In this document: positions 25,675 to 33,039 of the stretch, piece after piece
How positions within the stretch are numbered: position 1 is the stretch's first letter
Layout: each line of letters opens with the position of its first letter
DNA from: an uncultured Bacillota bacterium
GTDB taxonomy: Bacteria; Bacillota; Clostridia; Christensenellales; QAND01
DNA length: 64,000 bases
Assembly (NCBI GenBank): GCA_905188085.1
Contig: CAJJKN010000004.1
Coordinates: 62,001 to 126,000 of the forward strand
Direction: 5' to 3'
Position numbers and translations under genes: made by a program
The notes under the pieces: model-generated
Databases searched by the model: none
What the model was told of the DNA's origin: nothing
What the model saw: the letters and a program-made list of their open reading frames with translations, nothing else

Positions 25675-26496
25675 TTATTTTTCATACGGCGCTACCAAAA
25701 CACGAACGCCCGCTTCTTCGATCTTTTTTATATATGCCGGGTCTACCCCTTCGCCGGTCACTAAATACGACACGCGGGACAGCTGTTCCACCGGTGCCAG
25801 GCACGCCCTGCCGATTTTGCTATGATCGCAAACGATAATCAATTCATCGCAGGCCTGAATCATCTTTTTCTTGATGGAAAGCGACTGTGGCTCTCTGGAG
25901 TCCGCATCCGTCAGCCCATATTCAACGGAAAGGCCGTCAATGCCCAAAATCGTTTTCTTCACCTTAAATTGGCTTAAAAACTCGTTGGCATATTCGCCCA
26001 CCACAGATGCACTGTCTCGATAGACCATCCCGCCGGCCAGATAAATCACCGCGTCCGGAATTTTACAGAGCGTTTGCATCATGTAAAACGAATTTGTGAT
26101 AATCGTCAGCCCTTGCTTTTCCGCCAGCTGCGGCGCTACATATTGCGTTGTGCTGCCGCCGTCGATCATCAAGGTATCTCCCGGCGCAATCAACGAGGCG
26201 GCATACTTTCCGATGGCCTGTTTTTCCGCCATGTTTTGCTGCATTCTGGTATGCAGCGGCAGATTATCCAGCTCCATCTCCGGCGCTGTTCGCCCGGCCG
26301 CTTCCGCTTTGAACACCGCGCCGCCGTGGGTTCTGCGCACCAGGCCCCGTTTTTCCAATTCCGCCAGATCTGTGCGCGCTGTGGATTTGCTGATTCCAAG
26401 CGAAGAAGCCAGATCGTTTACATAAACCGTTTTTTCCTGTTTTATCATCTGATAGATATAATCCAACCGTTCTTCCGGCAACATCTTATGTTCCAT
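25675..26496 (-). CDS. DeoR family transcriptional regulator of sugar metabolism
   Basis: A 273-residue regulator. The N-terminal HTH (about 8-60) reads VNDLASSLGISKSTARTDLAELEKRG with the RTHGGA wing typical of the DeoR family. The C-terminal sugar-phosphate-sensing domain has MIDGGSTTQYVAPQLA and TNSFYMM. It is divergent from a class II aldolase gene, the usual layout for a repressor of a sugar or sugar-alcohol catabolic gene whose effector is a phosphorylated intermediate. TGTTTATTG-like motifs in the shared intergenic region are candidate sites. Confidence 0.92.
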   Translation of the reverse strand: MEHKMLPEERLDYIYQMIKQEKTVYVNDLASSLGISKSTARTDLAELEKRGLVRRTHGGAVFKAEAAGRTAPEMELDNLPLHTRMQQNMAEKQAIGKYAASLIAPGDTLMIDGGSTTQYVAPQLAEKQGLTIITNSFYMMQTLCKIPDAVIYLAGGMVYRDSASVVGEYANEFLSQFKVKKTILGIDGLSVEYGLTDADSREPQSLSIKKKMIQACDELIIVCDHSKIGRACLAPVEQLSRVSYLVTGEGVDPAYIKKIEEAGVRVLVAPYEK

Positions 26497-26519
26497 CCTC
26501 GCACACCGCCTTTTCTTAT

Positions 26520-26592
26520 TGTTTATTGTAACATACTGCCAAGATTTTGCAAGAATTTTGGCTCTATTTTGCTCGTTTATCTGTTTTTATTG
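26520..26592. promoter_or_regulatory. Direct TGTTTATTG-like repeats, candidate DeoR sites
   Basis: TGTTTATTG at 26520-26528 and TGTTTTTATTG at 26582-26592 lie in the divergent region. DeoR-type regulators often use spaced direct repeats, but binding here is inference. Confidence 0.35.
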
Positions 26593-26602
26593 ATTTTTGC
26601 TG

Positions 26603-26630
26603 TTGGCATTTGTTGGATATTTGTTATTAT
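26603..26630 (+). promoter_or_regulatory. Promoter of the aldolase gene
   Basis: TTGGCA, 16-base spacer and TATTAT. It predicts a transcription start only about ten bases before the ATG. Confidence 0.5.
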
Positions 26631-26647
26631 GTTCTTGTTTCCTCATC

Positions 26648-27523
26648 ATGCTGGTAAACATGAAACAAATCCTGTCCCATGCAGAACAACACCACTACGC
26701 CCTGGGTTGTATCAACACCCCCACGGTAGAGACCATTCGCGGGGTCATCGCCGCCGCAGAAGAATTAAACGTCCCCGTGATTATAGACCATGCGGAATCG
26801 CATGATTCCATTGTGCCCATCGAGGTGATCGGCCCGCAGATGGCAGCGCATGCCAAGGCAGCCAAGGTGCCCGTTTGCGTTCATCTGGATCACGGCACCA
26901 GCTACAGCTTTTTAATGCGCGCCATTCGCGTCGGATTTTCTTCCATCATGTATGATTGCAGCGCTTTGCCGTTTGAGGAAAATGTAAAGCGTGTAAAGGA
27001 TTTCACCAAAATTGCACACGATTTGGACATCACCGTGGAAGCGGAGCTGGGCGTGATGGCCTCCGCCGGCGAAGACAGCCACGGCGGAAAGGCGCTGACA
27101 AACGCCGAAATCCGTAAATACTTTACCGATCCGCAGCAGGCCGGCGAATTTGCCCGCGCCACCGGCGTGGATGCGCTGGCCGTTTGCTTTGGCACCATGC
27201 ACGGCATCTATGCCGAAGAGCCCGTTTTGGATCTGGAGCGCGTAAAAGCCATTCGTGCCGCCATGCCGGCCGATTGCCGCATCGTTATGCACGGAGGTTC
27301 CGGCGTTGCGCCCAAAATGCAGCAGGCCGGCATCGCCGCGGGCTGTTCCAAAATCAATTATTATTCCTATATGGCCAAAGCAACCACCGAGCATGTGCAG
27401 GCCAAAATTGCAGAAACAAACGGCACCATCCCCTTCCATGAATTGTCCGAAGATGCCTGCCATTTCATCCAAAGCTATGCAAAAGACGTGTTGACGGTCT
27501 TTAAAAACGGCTATCAAGCGTAA
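26648..27523 (+). CDS. Class II (ketose-bisphosphate) aldolase
   Basis: A 291-residue zinc aldolase of the FbaA/GatY fold, cleaving a ketose (bis)phosphate to dihydroxyacetone phosphate and an aldehyde. Visible motifs are VCVHLDHGTSYSFLMRAI (catalytic Asp and zinc His), VEAELGVMA, DALAVCFGTMHGIY and the HGGSG phosphate site. The segment after KIN reads INYYSYMAKAT where family members usually show a VATD- or TDxx-like sequence, so substrate preference may differ. No ribosome site precedes the ATG at 26648 or the Met five codons later, and the predicted leader is very short. It is probably controlled by the divergent DeoR protein. Confidence 0.88.
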   Translation: MLVNMKQILSHAEQHHYALGCINTPTVETIRGVIAAAEELNVPVIIDHAESHDSIVPIEVIGPQMAAHAKAAKVPVCVHLDHGTSYSFLMRAIRVGFSSIMYDCSALPFEENVKRVKDFTKIAHDLDITVEAELGVMASAGEDSHGGKALTNAEIRKYFTDPQQAGEFARATGVDALAVCFGTMHGIYAEEPVLDLERVKAIRAAMPADCRIVMHGGSGVAPKMQQAGIAAGCSKINYYSYMAKATTEHVQAKIAETNGTIPFHELSEDACHFIQSYAKDVLTVFKNGYQA

Positions 27524-27533
27524 GTTCCCTAAC

Positions 27534-27561
27534 AAAAAAAGCGGCCAAAAGCCGCTTTTTT
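27534..27561. terminator. Bidirectional terminator
   Basis: AAAGCGGC/GCCGCTTT stem flanked by A and T runs, between the convergent aldolase and GIY-YIG genes. Confidence 0.9.
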
Positions 27562-27563
27562 GT

Positions 27564-27920
27564 TTAGTCTTTTTTCTTATGGTAGCCCTTTTCGCCGTAT
27601 GGCTGCAAGGCTTGCATCCATTTTTTCAGCATCTGTTTCAATTCCCAGGATACATCCGTCTGTTCCTCGATTTCCTTTTCCTCCAAAACAGAATATTCAA
27701 ATGCTTCCGGGCCAAGTTCGTTCCATTCCTTTTGCAGCGCCGCATTGGCAAAGCGCCCTGTTTCCAGCTGCCCTTTGATGGTAAGCCATCGGCTTTTCAG
27801 ATTGTTGCACAGGCCGATGTATACCTTCCCGTTTTGCAAATTCTTTATCTGAAAGATCCCCATTTTGGTTTTCATCTGCTTGTAAGCAGCCAGCAGCTCT
27901 TTTCGTCTTTGTTTATCCAT
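27564..27920 (-). CDS. GIY-YIG domain protein
   Basis: A 118-residue protein with a GIY-YIG nuclease core: MGIFQIKNLQNGKVYIGLCNNL matches the GIY...YIG pair, followed by an Arg in KSRW. The later NAALQKEWNELGPEAFEYSVLEE pattern is typical of small standalone clostridial members of unknown role. There is no intron, homing-endonuclease DNA-binding tail or UvrC/Slx1 architecture. Three 8-bp direct repeats lie just upstream of its start. Confidence 0.8.
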   Translation of the reverse strand: MDKQRRKELLAAYKQMKTKMGIFQIKNLQNGKVYIGLCNNLKSRWLTIKGQLETGRFANAALQKEWNELGPEAFEYSVLEEKEIEEQTDVSWELKQMLKKWMQALQPYGEKGYHKKKD

Positions 27921-27937
27921 TTTTCGCTCCTGATTTT

Positions 27938-27961
27938 TTAGTAATTTAGTAAATTAGTAAC
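27938..27961. repeat. Three 8-bp direct repeats upstream of GIY-YIG gene
   Basis: TTAGTAAT, TTAGTAAA and TTAGTAAC lie end to end, about 20 bases before the minus-strand start codon. Confidence 0.75.
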
Positions 27962-27989
27962 TATACTTTATCAGGGTCGATGCTCCGTG

Positions 27990-28646
27990 TCAATGGGTTT
28001 CGGTTTTCCATCTGCCGTCCAAGCCGATGATTTCCACACGATACGGAATCTTTTTGCCGCTCTGTTCCAAGGCCGTCCGGATGATTCTGTCCATTCCGCC
28101 GCAGCACGGCACCTCCATGCGCACCAACGTAATATCTTTGATGGCATTATTTTGGAAAATTGCGCTTAGTTTTCCCACATAATCCGCTTCGTCCAGCTTC
28201 GGGCAGCCGATCAGCGTAATCCGCCCCTGCATAAACGCCGTGTGAAATTCTTTATGCGCATACGCCGTGCAATCCGCCGCAATCAGCAAATGCGCATTTT
28301 GGAAAAACGGCGCATTGACCGGCGCCAACTGAATCTGTACCGGCCATTGCAACAGCTCGCTGTGTTCCGTGCCGCTCAGCCCGGAAGACGGCATAATGGG
28401 TCTGCCCTGCTGTTTTAGATTTTCATGCACGGCTTTTTCGTCATACGCCGCCGTCTCCCTCACTTCAAACGAAATGGCCTGCGTGGGGCAGGCGGGCAAG
28501 CAATCGCCCAGGCCATCGCAATAATCATCGCGCACCAGCGTGGCTTTTCCATCAATCATTTGAATGGCGCCCTCGTGGCATGCCTGGGCACATAGGCCGC
28601 AGCCGTTGCACCGGTTTTGATCGATTTTTATAATTCTTCTTTTCAT
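27990..28646 (-). CDS. 4Fe-4S ferredoxin-type protein
   Basis: A 218-residue protein. The N-terminal region holds a full 4Fe-4S motif (CNGCGLCAQACHEG) and a second motif CDGLGDCLPACP in which the middle cysteine of the standard pattern is absent, a form common in this clostridial group. The C-terminal part (about 115-218) carries isolated cysteines in LIAADC, LIGCPK and VPCCGG and is conserved-looking but unassigned. It probably moves electrons in an anaerobic redox step. It is divergent from a Crp/Fnr regulator across a perfect palindrome that overlaps its likely -35 region, so it is probably the regulator's target. Confidence 0.85.
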   Translation of the reverse strand: MKRRIIKIDQNRCNGCGLCAQACHEGAIQMIDGKATLVRDDYCDGLGDCLPACPTQAISFEVRETAAYDEKAVHENLKQQGRPIMPSSGLSGTEHSELLQWPVQIQLAPVNAPFFQNAHLLIAADCTAYAHKEFHTAFMQGRITLIGCPKLDEADYVGKLSAIFQNNAIKDITLVRMEVPCCGGMDRIIRTALEQSGKKIPYRVEIIGLDGRWKTETH

Positions 28647-28704
28647 AAAAGATCTCTCCTTTGTATTTTCTGCGCCTATCGTACTATACTAAAAGCAAAC
28701 ATTC

Positions 28705-28720
28705 TGTTGTAATTACAACA
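28705..28720. promoter_or_regulatory. Perfect 16-bp palindrome, candidate Crp/Fnr operator
   Basis: TGTTGTAATTACAACA is self-complementary. It lies immediately before the Crp/Fnr gene's ribosome site and overlaps the -35 region (TTACAA, 18 bases, TATAGT) of the divergent ferredoxin gene. Confidence 0.75.
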
Positions 28721-28733
28721 AAAGGAGTTTTTT

Positions 28734-29399
28734 ATGGACGGAAAATTTTTACAAAACATGCCGTTGTTCAAGGGCGTTCCCGCAGAGCAGTTTCCCGCCC
28801 TGCTTTCCCGTCTGCATGCCGCAGAGCGGCATTTTGCCGCCGGGAGCTATGTATTGCGCGCCGGCGATGCGCCCCGGTTCGGTCTTCTTCTCTCCGGCCG
28901 CGTTCATGTTGTCCAGGAAGATTTTTGGGGGCACCAAAGCATCATGGCGCAGCTCTCCCCCGGCGCCCTGTTTGGAGAATCCTTTGCTTTGGGCAGCGGT
29001 CAATCGCTCCCCGTTTCCGTCATTGCGCAGTCTTCGGTGCATGCGTTGTTTTTGGATCCTTCTCTGTTATGGCATGCCGATCGGCCCGGGCTTGCGCCGT
29101 ATCCGCAAGTTACCGGCAATCTTGTGCGCATTCTGGCAGAAAAAAACCGTTTGCTCACGCAAAAAATTACACATGTCACCCAGCGCACGCTGCGCATGAA
29201 GCTCCTTTCCTATTTATCCGAACAGGCCCATTATGCCGCCAGCGCCGATTTTACCATTTCTTTTAACCGCCAGCAGCTGGCCGATTATCTGTCCGTGGAC
29301 CGCAGCGCCCTTTCCGCAGAGCTCGGCCGCATGCAAAAGGAAGGGCTGCTGTCTTTTCAAAAAAATCATTTTTCTCTCCATACGCAAGCCCATACATAA
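28734..29399 (+). CDS. Crp/Fnr family transcriptional regulator
   Basis: A 221-residue regulator. An N-terminal cyclic-nucleotide-binding-like beta barrel (about 15-120) contains LLLSGRVHVVQEDFWG and GALFGESFAL. A dimerisation helix is followed by an HTH (about 180-220) with NRQQLADYLSVDRSALSAELGRM. There is no N-terminal cysteine cluster of the Fnr type, so the barrel probably senses a small ligand rather than holding an iron-sulfur cluster. The gene faces the ferredoxin gene; Crp-like proteins with this arrangement usually act on the neighbouring redox gene. Confidence 0.92.
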   Translation: MDGKFLQNMPLFKGVPAEQFPALLSRLHAAERHFAAGSYVLRAGDAPRFGLLLSGRVHVVQEDFWGHQSIMAQLSPGALFGESFALGSGQSLPVSVIAQSSVHALFLDPSLLWHADRPGLAPYPQVTGNLVRILAEKNRLLTQKITHVTQRTLRMKLLSYLSEQAHYAASADFTISFNRQQLADYLSVDRSALSAELGRMQKEGLLSFQKNHFSLHTQAHT

Positions 29400-29405
29400 T
29401 ATATA

Positions 29406-29436
29406 TTTCTGTAAAACATTTTAAATTTTATAGAAA
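29406..29436. promoter_or_regulatory. Inverted repeat upstream of the UroD-like gene
   Basis: TTTCTGTAAAA and TTTTATAGAAA form 11-base arms with one mismatch and a 9-base centre. It lies 64 bases before the start codon, close to a TATGAT -10-like box. Binding protein unknown. Confidence 0.4.
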
Positions 29437-29499
29437 TTATTATCTTTTAATATGATATAGTAAAAATAAGTCATATAAATTTTCGAAGGAGAAACCATT

Positions 29500-30477
29500 A
29501 TGAATCAAAGAACCAGAGCCTTGCACGCGATGGACGGTTTGGAAATCGACCGCGTTCCCGTTTGTTTGTATCGTCATTTTCCCGAGCAAGATGAGGATAA
29601 TTCCGTTGGTGCCTATGTCAAATGGGCCAAGGAAAGCCGGGTGGATATGCTGATCATCCAATGCGACGGCAACGACGGCTGCCCCATTGAAAACGTAACC
29701 GGCACCATTGAAGATTTTAAAGGGCTTTCCCCTGTAAAACGTACAGATCCGTTTATCGCCCAGCAAATAGACCGTGCCAAGCGCGTTTCCGATGCGCTGT
29801 CCAATGAAATCGCCGTTTTCGGCCTGCTGTATACGCCGTTTAACAATGTGCGCAAAAGCATGCGGCTGGATTTTAACGGCATGGATATGCTCAAAGCCTG
29901 GCGTGAGCATAAGGATATTGTAAAAGATGCTGTTTCCTTTGCCCGGGACTGCAACGATCTTTTGATGGATGCGTATAAAAAGGAAACCGGCATTGAAGGC
30001 GTCATGCTTTCTTTCCGCCGCAACCATAAAACCTTCCAGTTTGATTTGGACGAATTTAACGCGGAAATGCTTCCGCTGGATGCGCAACAGCTGACGCACG
30101 CCAATGAAAACTTCGATCATAACATTATGCACATCTGCGGGGATTTAGGCCCCAACGACCTTTCCATCTGGAAAGATCTGGATTACAAAACCGTAAACTG
30201 GGATCTGCATGTGGAAAAGGTGACAAGCCTGGCACAAGGGCGCACCTTCTTTAAGCCCGGCACCACCTTGATGGGTGGTTTTGACCATCATCAGGGCACA
30301 CTTCTTTATACCGGCAGCAAAGAGGAAATCCAAGCCTATACCAAGGGCATGCTGGAATCCGCCGGCCAGCAAAACCTGGTGATCAGTTCGGATTGCAGCA
30401 TTCATTATTCTCTGCCGTCCGAGCGCATACATTGGGTCATCGAAGCTTTGGAACAATATGCCGAAGCCCATAAATAA
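29500..30477 (+). CDS. Uroporphyrinogen decarboxylase family protein
   Basis: A 325-residue protein of the UroD/MtaA barrel superfamily. The recognisable parts are the family N-terminus NQRTRALHAMDGLEIDRVPV, the IMHICGD segment and the late MGGFDHH. In anaerobes such proteins include corrinoid-linked methyltransferases as well as true decarboxylases. No corrinoid-binding partner or heme genes are in the window, so the exact reaction is open. The ribosome site is GAAGGAG. A strong terminator follows. Confidence 0.82.
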   Translation: MNQRTRALHAMDGLEIDRVPVCLYRHFPEQDEDNSVGAYVKWAKESRVDMLIIQCDGNDGCPIENVTGTIEDFKGLSPVKRTDPFIAQQIDRAKRVSDALSNEIAVFGLLYTPFNNVRKSMRLDFNGMDMLKAWREHKDIVKDAVSFARDCNDLLMDAYKKETGIEGVMLSFRRNHKTFQFDLDEFNAEMLPLDAQQLTHANENFDHNIMHICGDLGPNDLSIWKDLDYKTVNWDLHVEKVTSLAQGRTFFKPGTTLMGGFDHHQGTLLYTGSKEEIQAYTKGMLESAGQQNLVISSDCSIHYSLPSERIHWVIEALEQYAEAHK

Positions 30478-30483
30478 GCGCAT

Positions 30484-30514
30484 AAAAAAACGCCTGCCAA
30501 GCAGGCGTTTTTTT
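30484..30514. terminator. Bidirectional terminator
   Basis: AAAAACGCCTGC/GCAGGCGTTTTT stem with a tight loop, between the UroD-like gene and gerQ-like gene. Confidence 0.92.
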
Positions 30515-30515
30515 A

Positions 30516-30911
30516 TTATCTGAATCTGTTTTGTCCGCCCCGCGGCGCCGGGCCCATCCGATTGTCATACACGTTGGTTTGAAAGGTTCTGTCATGCATA
30601 TGCTGCGGACGCACATGTGAGTTATATACCGTTACAAACTTCAGAGAATACATATCACATACCATAAACGGCCCGTTTGGTCCTTCCTGCAACGTCATAA
30701 AATTGTTGCCCGCAGCGTATAAGATGCCGCTTCGCTCCACCAGGCTGTTGGTGCCGATCAAAAATTCACATGTCACATAATACCCCAGGCTTTTTACCAG
30801 CACTTCGGAAAACGATTGCGTATAATACGCCTTGGTTGAGTTTGAGGCCGTGCCATCGCTTTGCACGCTTTTCATAATATCGTCTAACATCTGCGGATCC
30901 GTAGGTTCCAT
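30516..30911 (-). CDS. gerQ: Spore coat protein GerQ-like
   Basis: A 131-residue protein. Its core (about 40-110) contains LGYYVTCEFLIGTNSLVERSG, AAGNNFMTLQEG and CDMYSLKFVTVY, matching the GerQ-type coat domain pattern. The C-terminus is rich in Arg, Gln and Pro. The call gains weight because cwlJ lies directly upstream in the same direction; in Bacillus the two form an operon and GerQ is needed for CwlJ to locate in the spore coat. A ribosome site (AGGAGG) precedes the ATG. Sequence similarity by eye is moderate. Confidence 0.8.
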   Translation of the reverse strand: MEPTDPQMLDDIMKSVQSDGTASNSTKAYYTQSFSEVLVKSLGYYVTCEFLIGTNSLVERSGILYAAGNNFMTLQEGPNGPFMVCDMYSLKFVTVYNSHVRPQHMHDRTFQTNVYDNRMGPAPRGGQNRFR

Positions 30912-30926
30912 GTTTTTGCCTCCTTT

Positions 30927-31367
30927 TTATGTTTGTGCATACGCTTCCGTTGGGTTGTAAAAGCAGTGGTCTCCGATGCGCGTTACAAAATAGCCCACAT
31001 CGCTTGGAAAATTTTGCCTGCAATTGGGGCTAAACGGGTTATAAAACCAAAGCGCTTGCCCTAACGTGAGCAATTTGTTGCCGGCCAGGGCCCAGTCCAC
31101 AATGTCATAATGAATTTGCTCCGGGCTCATATTAAACAGGTTTTGCGGATTATACCGGCCCCGTTCGGTTTCTAAGGTGCAGGCAAATTGGCCGGGCTGA
31201 AAGATGATCTTTCTCAAATCCCCCTGTCCCACGCGTGCATATTCGCCCATGTTTGTGCGCACGCGGTTCATCACCACGTTTGCCACCGCCTTCATCCCAT
31301 TTTCCCCTTCGCCGCCCGCTTCGCACTGTATCAGGCGCGCAAACACTTCCCGATCCGATAACGGCAT
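30927..31367 (-). CDS. cwlJ: Spore cortex-lytic enzyme CwlJ
   Basis: A 146-residue cell-wall hydrolase of the SleB/CwlJ family, which breaks the muramic-lactam cortex of spores during germination. Visible blocks are ARLIQCEAGGEGENGMKAVA with the likely catalytic Glu, NVVMNRV, FQPGQFACTLE and ALWFYNPF. There is no signal peptide or peptidoglycan-binding domain, so it is CwlJ-like rather than SleB-like; CwlJ is placed in the coat from the mother-cell side. Ribosome site GAGGAGGGGG. It is followed at 15 bases by the gerQ-like gene. Confidence 0.92.
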   Translation of the reverse strand: MPLSDREVFARLIQCEAGGEGENGMKAVANVVMNRVRTNMGEYARVGQGDLRKIIFQPGQFACTLETERGRYNPQNLFNMSPEQIHYDIVDWALAGNKLLTLGQALWFYNPFSPNCRQNFPSDVGYFVTRIGDHCFYNPTEAYAQT

Positions 31368-31457
31368 TGCCTCTCCCCCTCCTCCACAACATATGAAAAA
31401 AACGGCGTTTTATGAGACAAAATTCCGCCGTTTACAGCGCTCGCCCTTTTGAAAAGG

Positions 31458-31487
31458 TTGATAAACGCCCCGGCATGCGAGTATAAT
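31458..31487 (+). promoter_or_regulatory. Promoter of murC
   Basis: TTGATA, 18-base spacer and consensus TATAAT, about 30 bases before the GTG start. Confidence 0.7.
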
Positions 31488-31517
31488 GAAATAAATTTAA
31501 TAAAGGAGCGAAAAACA

Positions 31518-32894
31518 GTGTCTAGCTCATTCACCTTGCAAAAAGGGCAACATCTGCATTTCATCGGCATTGGCGGCTGCAGCATGAACGGCCTGGCGAT
31601 GATCATGCATGAAAAAGGATATATCGTAACCGGTTCAGATCGTGTGGCTTCCGATTTTACCAAGCACTTGGAAAGTTTGGGCATTCGGGTCTATATCGGC
31701 CACGATGCCAGCCATATACAAGGAGCGGACGCCATTGTTTACAGCGCCGCCATCAAGCCCACCAACCCGGAAATGGCCGCCGCGCTGGAAAAAGGCGTGC
31801 CCACCATTGAACGTTCCGTCCTGTTGGGCATGATTTCCGAACATTTTCATGAGGTTGTCGGCATTGCCGGCTGCCATGGGAAAACCACCATCACCTCCAT
31901 GCTGGGGCTCATTCTTTTAAAAGCACAAAAAGACCCCACCATCCATGTGGGCGGCGAAGTGGATTTCTTAACGGGCGGTACCCACGTAGGCCAAAGCGAA
32001 TTGTTTGTTACCGAGGCCTGCGAATATGTGCGCAGCTTTTTGACCCTGCGCCCCACCATTGAAGTTATCAACAACATCGACGACGACCATCTGGATTGCT
32101 TTAAGGATATAGACGAAATCGCGTCCGTATTCAATGAATTTGTGCATCTGATGCCGGAGCGCGGCGTGTTTGTCGCCAACGTCGATGACGAGCGCGTGGC
32201 CGCGCTTGTGGCGCAGTCCCCGGTTGCCACCGTAACGTATGCGTTAAACCAAAAGGCAGATTTTACCGCCGATGATATCGTCTATGATGAATTGGGCCAT
32301 CCCTCCTTTACCGTGGTGGAACACGGTACCAAAGTGCAGAAAATTCAGCTTTCCGTGCCTGGCCGTCATAACATACAAAACGCCTTGGCCGCCATTGCCG
32401 TGGCCCGTCAGTTGGGCGTTCCCTATGCTTTGATTGCCGAAGCGCTTCATGGCTATCATCTTGTGGCTCGCAGGTTTGAATTTTTCGGGGAAAAAGACGG
32501 CGTAAAGCTGTTTCACGATTATGCCCATCATCCCAGCGAAATTAAGGCCTGTCTGGAAGCGGCCCAGCAAACGCCGCATAAAAAACTGTGGTGTATTTTC
32601 CAGTGCAATTCCTACACCCGCGCCAAAACGCTGATGGAAAAATACGGCCGCTGCTTTGCCGAGGCGGACGAAGTGCTGGTGCCGGATATCTATCCCGGCC
32701 GCGACATTGATACCGGCATTGTACACGCCAAAGATCTGGTAGCTGAAATTGCAAAAAACGGCACCAAGGTGCAGTATCTGCCCACTTTTGAACAGATTCG
32801 CGATTACCTACATGCCAATTGGCAGCCCGGCGATCTGGTCGTGGCGGTGGGTTCCGGCGACGTATTTAAAAAAGTGCGCATTGTGCTCGAATAG
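31518..32894 (+). CDS. murC: UDP-N-acetylmuramate-L-alanine ligase
   Basis: A 458-residue Mur ligase that adds L-Ala to UDP-MurNAc, the first amino acid of the peptidoglycan stem. The N-terminal UDP-binding part has FIGIGGCSMNGLA; the ATP P-loop is GIAGCHGKTT; then VTEACEYVRSF and the family NNIDDDHLD; the C-terminal domain holds FHDYAHHPSEIKA. The GTG at 31518 is chosen over the upstream frame because AAAGGAG precedes it at the right distance and the Mur fold begins there. Unlike most other genes here, the start codon is GTG. It lies alone, outside a dcw cluster. Confidence 0.95.
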   Translation: MSSSFTLQKGQHLHFIGIGGCSMNGLAMIMHEKGYIVTGSDRVASDFTKHLESLGIRVYIGHDASHIQGADAIVYSAAIKPTNPEMAAALEKGVPTIERSVLLGMISEHFHEVVGIAGCHGKTTITSMLGLILLKAQKDPTIHVGGEVDFLTGGTHVGQSELFVTEACEYVRSFLTLRPTIEVINNIDDDHLDCFKDIDEIASVFNEFVHLMPERGVFVANVDDERVAALVAQSPVATVTYALNQKADFTADDIVYDELGHPSFTVVEHGTKVQKIQLSVPGRHNIQNALAAIAVARQLGVPYALIAEALHGYHLVARRFEFFGEKDGVKLFHDYAHHPSEIKACLEAAQQTPHKKLWCIFQCNSYTRAKTLMEKYGRCFAEADEVLVPDIYPGRDIDTGIVHAKDLVAEIAKNGTKVQYLPTFEQIRDYLHANWQPGDLVVAVGSGDVFKKVRIVLE

Positions 32895-33039
32895 TTTTTG
32901 CTTTGTTTTCAGGGCGGTCTTTTGTGGCCGTCCTATTTTCTTTTCACAATCGGCCTAAAATTTGAGTATAGGGCTTGTGAAGTGAGGGAAAATAGAGTAT
33001 GTTCAGAAGAGAACAAAATTTTTCAAAGGAGGAGCGTTC

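Noticed and set aside
27564..27920. Homing endonuclease or mobile intron
   Set aside because: The GIY-YIG protein lacks a DNA-binding tail and there is no intron structure or target interruption nearby; it fits small standalone family members.
31400..31434. Hairpin AAACGGCG/CGCCGTTT between cwlJ and murC
   Set aside because: The two genes diverge here, so a terminator makes little sense; the loop is long and the stem short. It may be chance.
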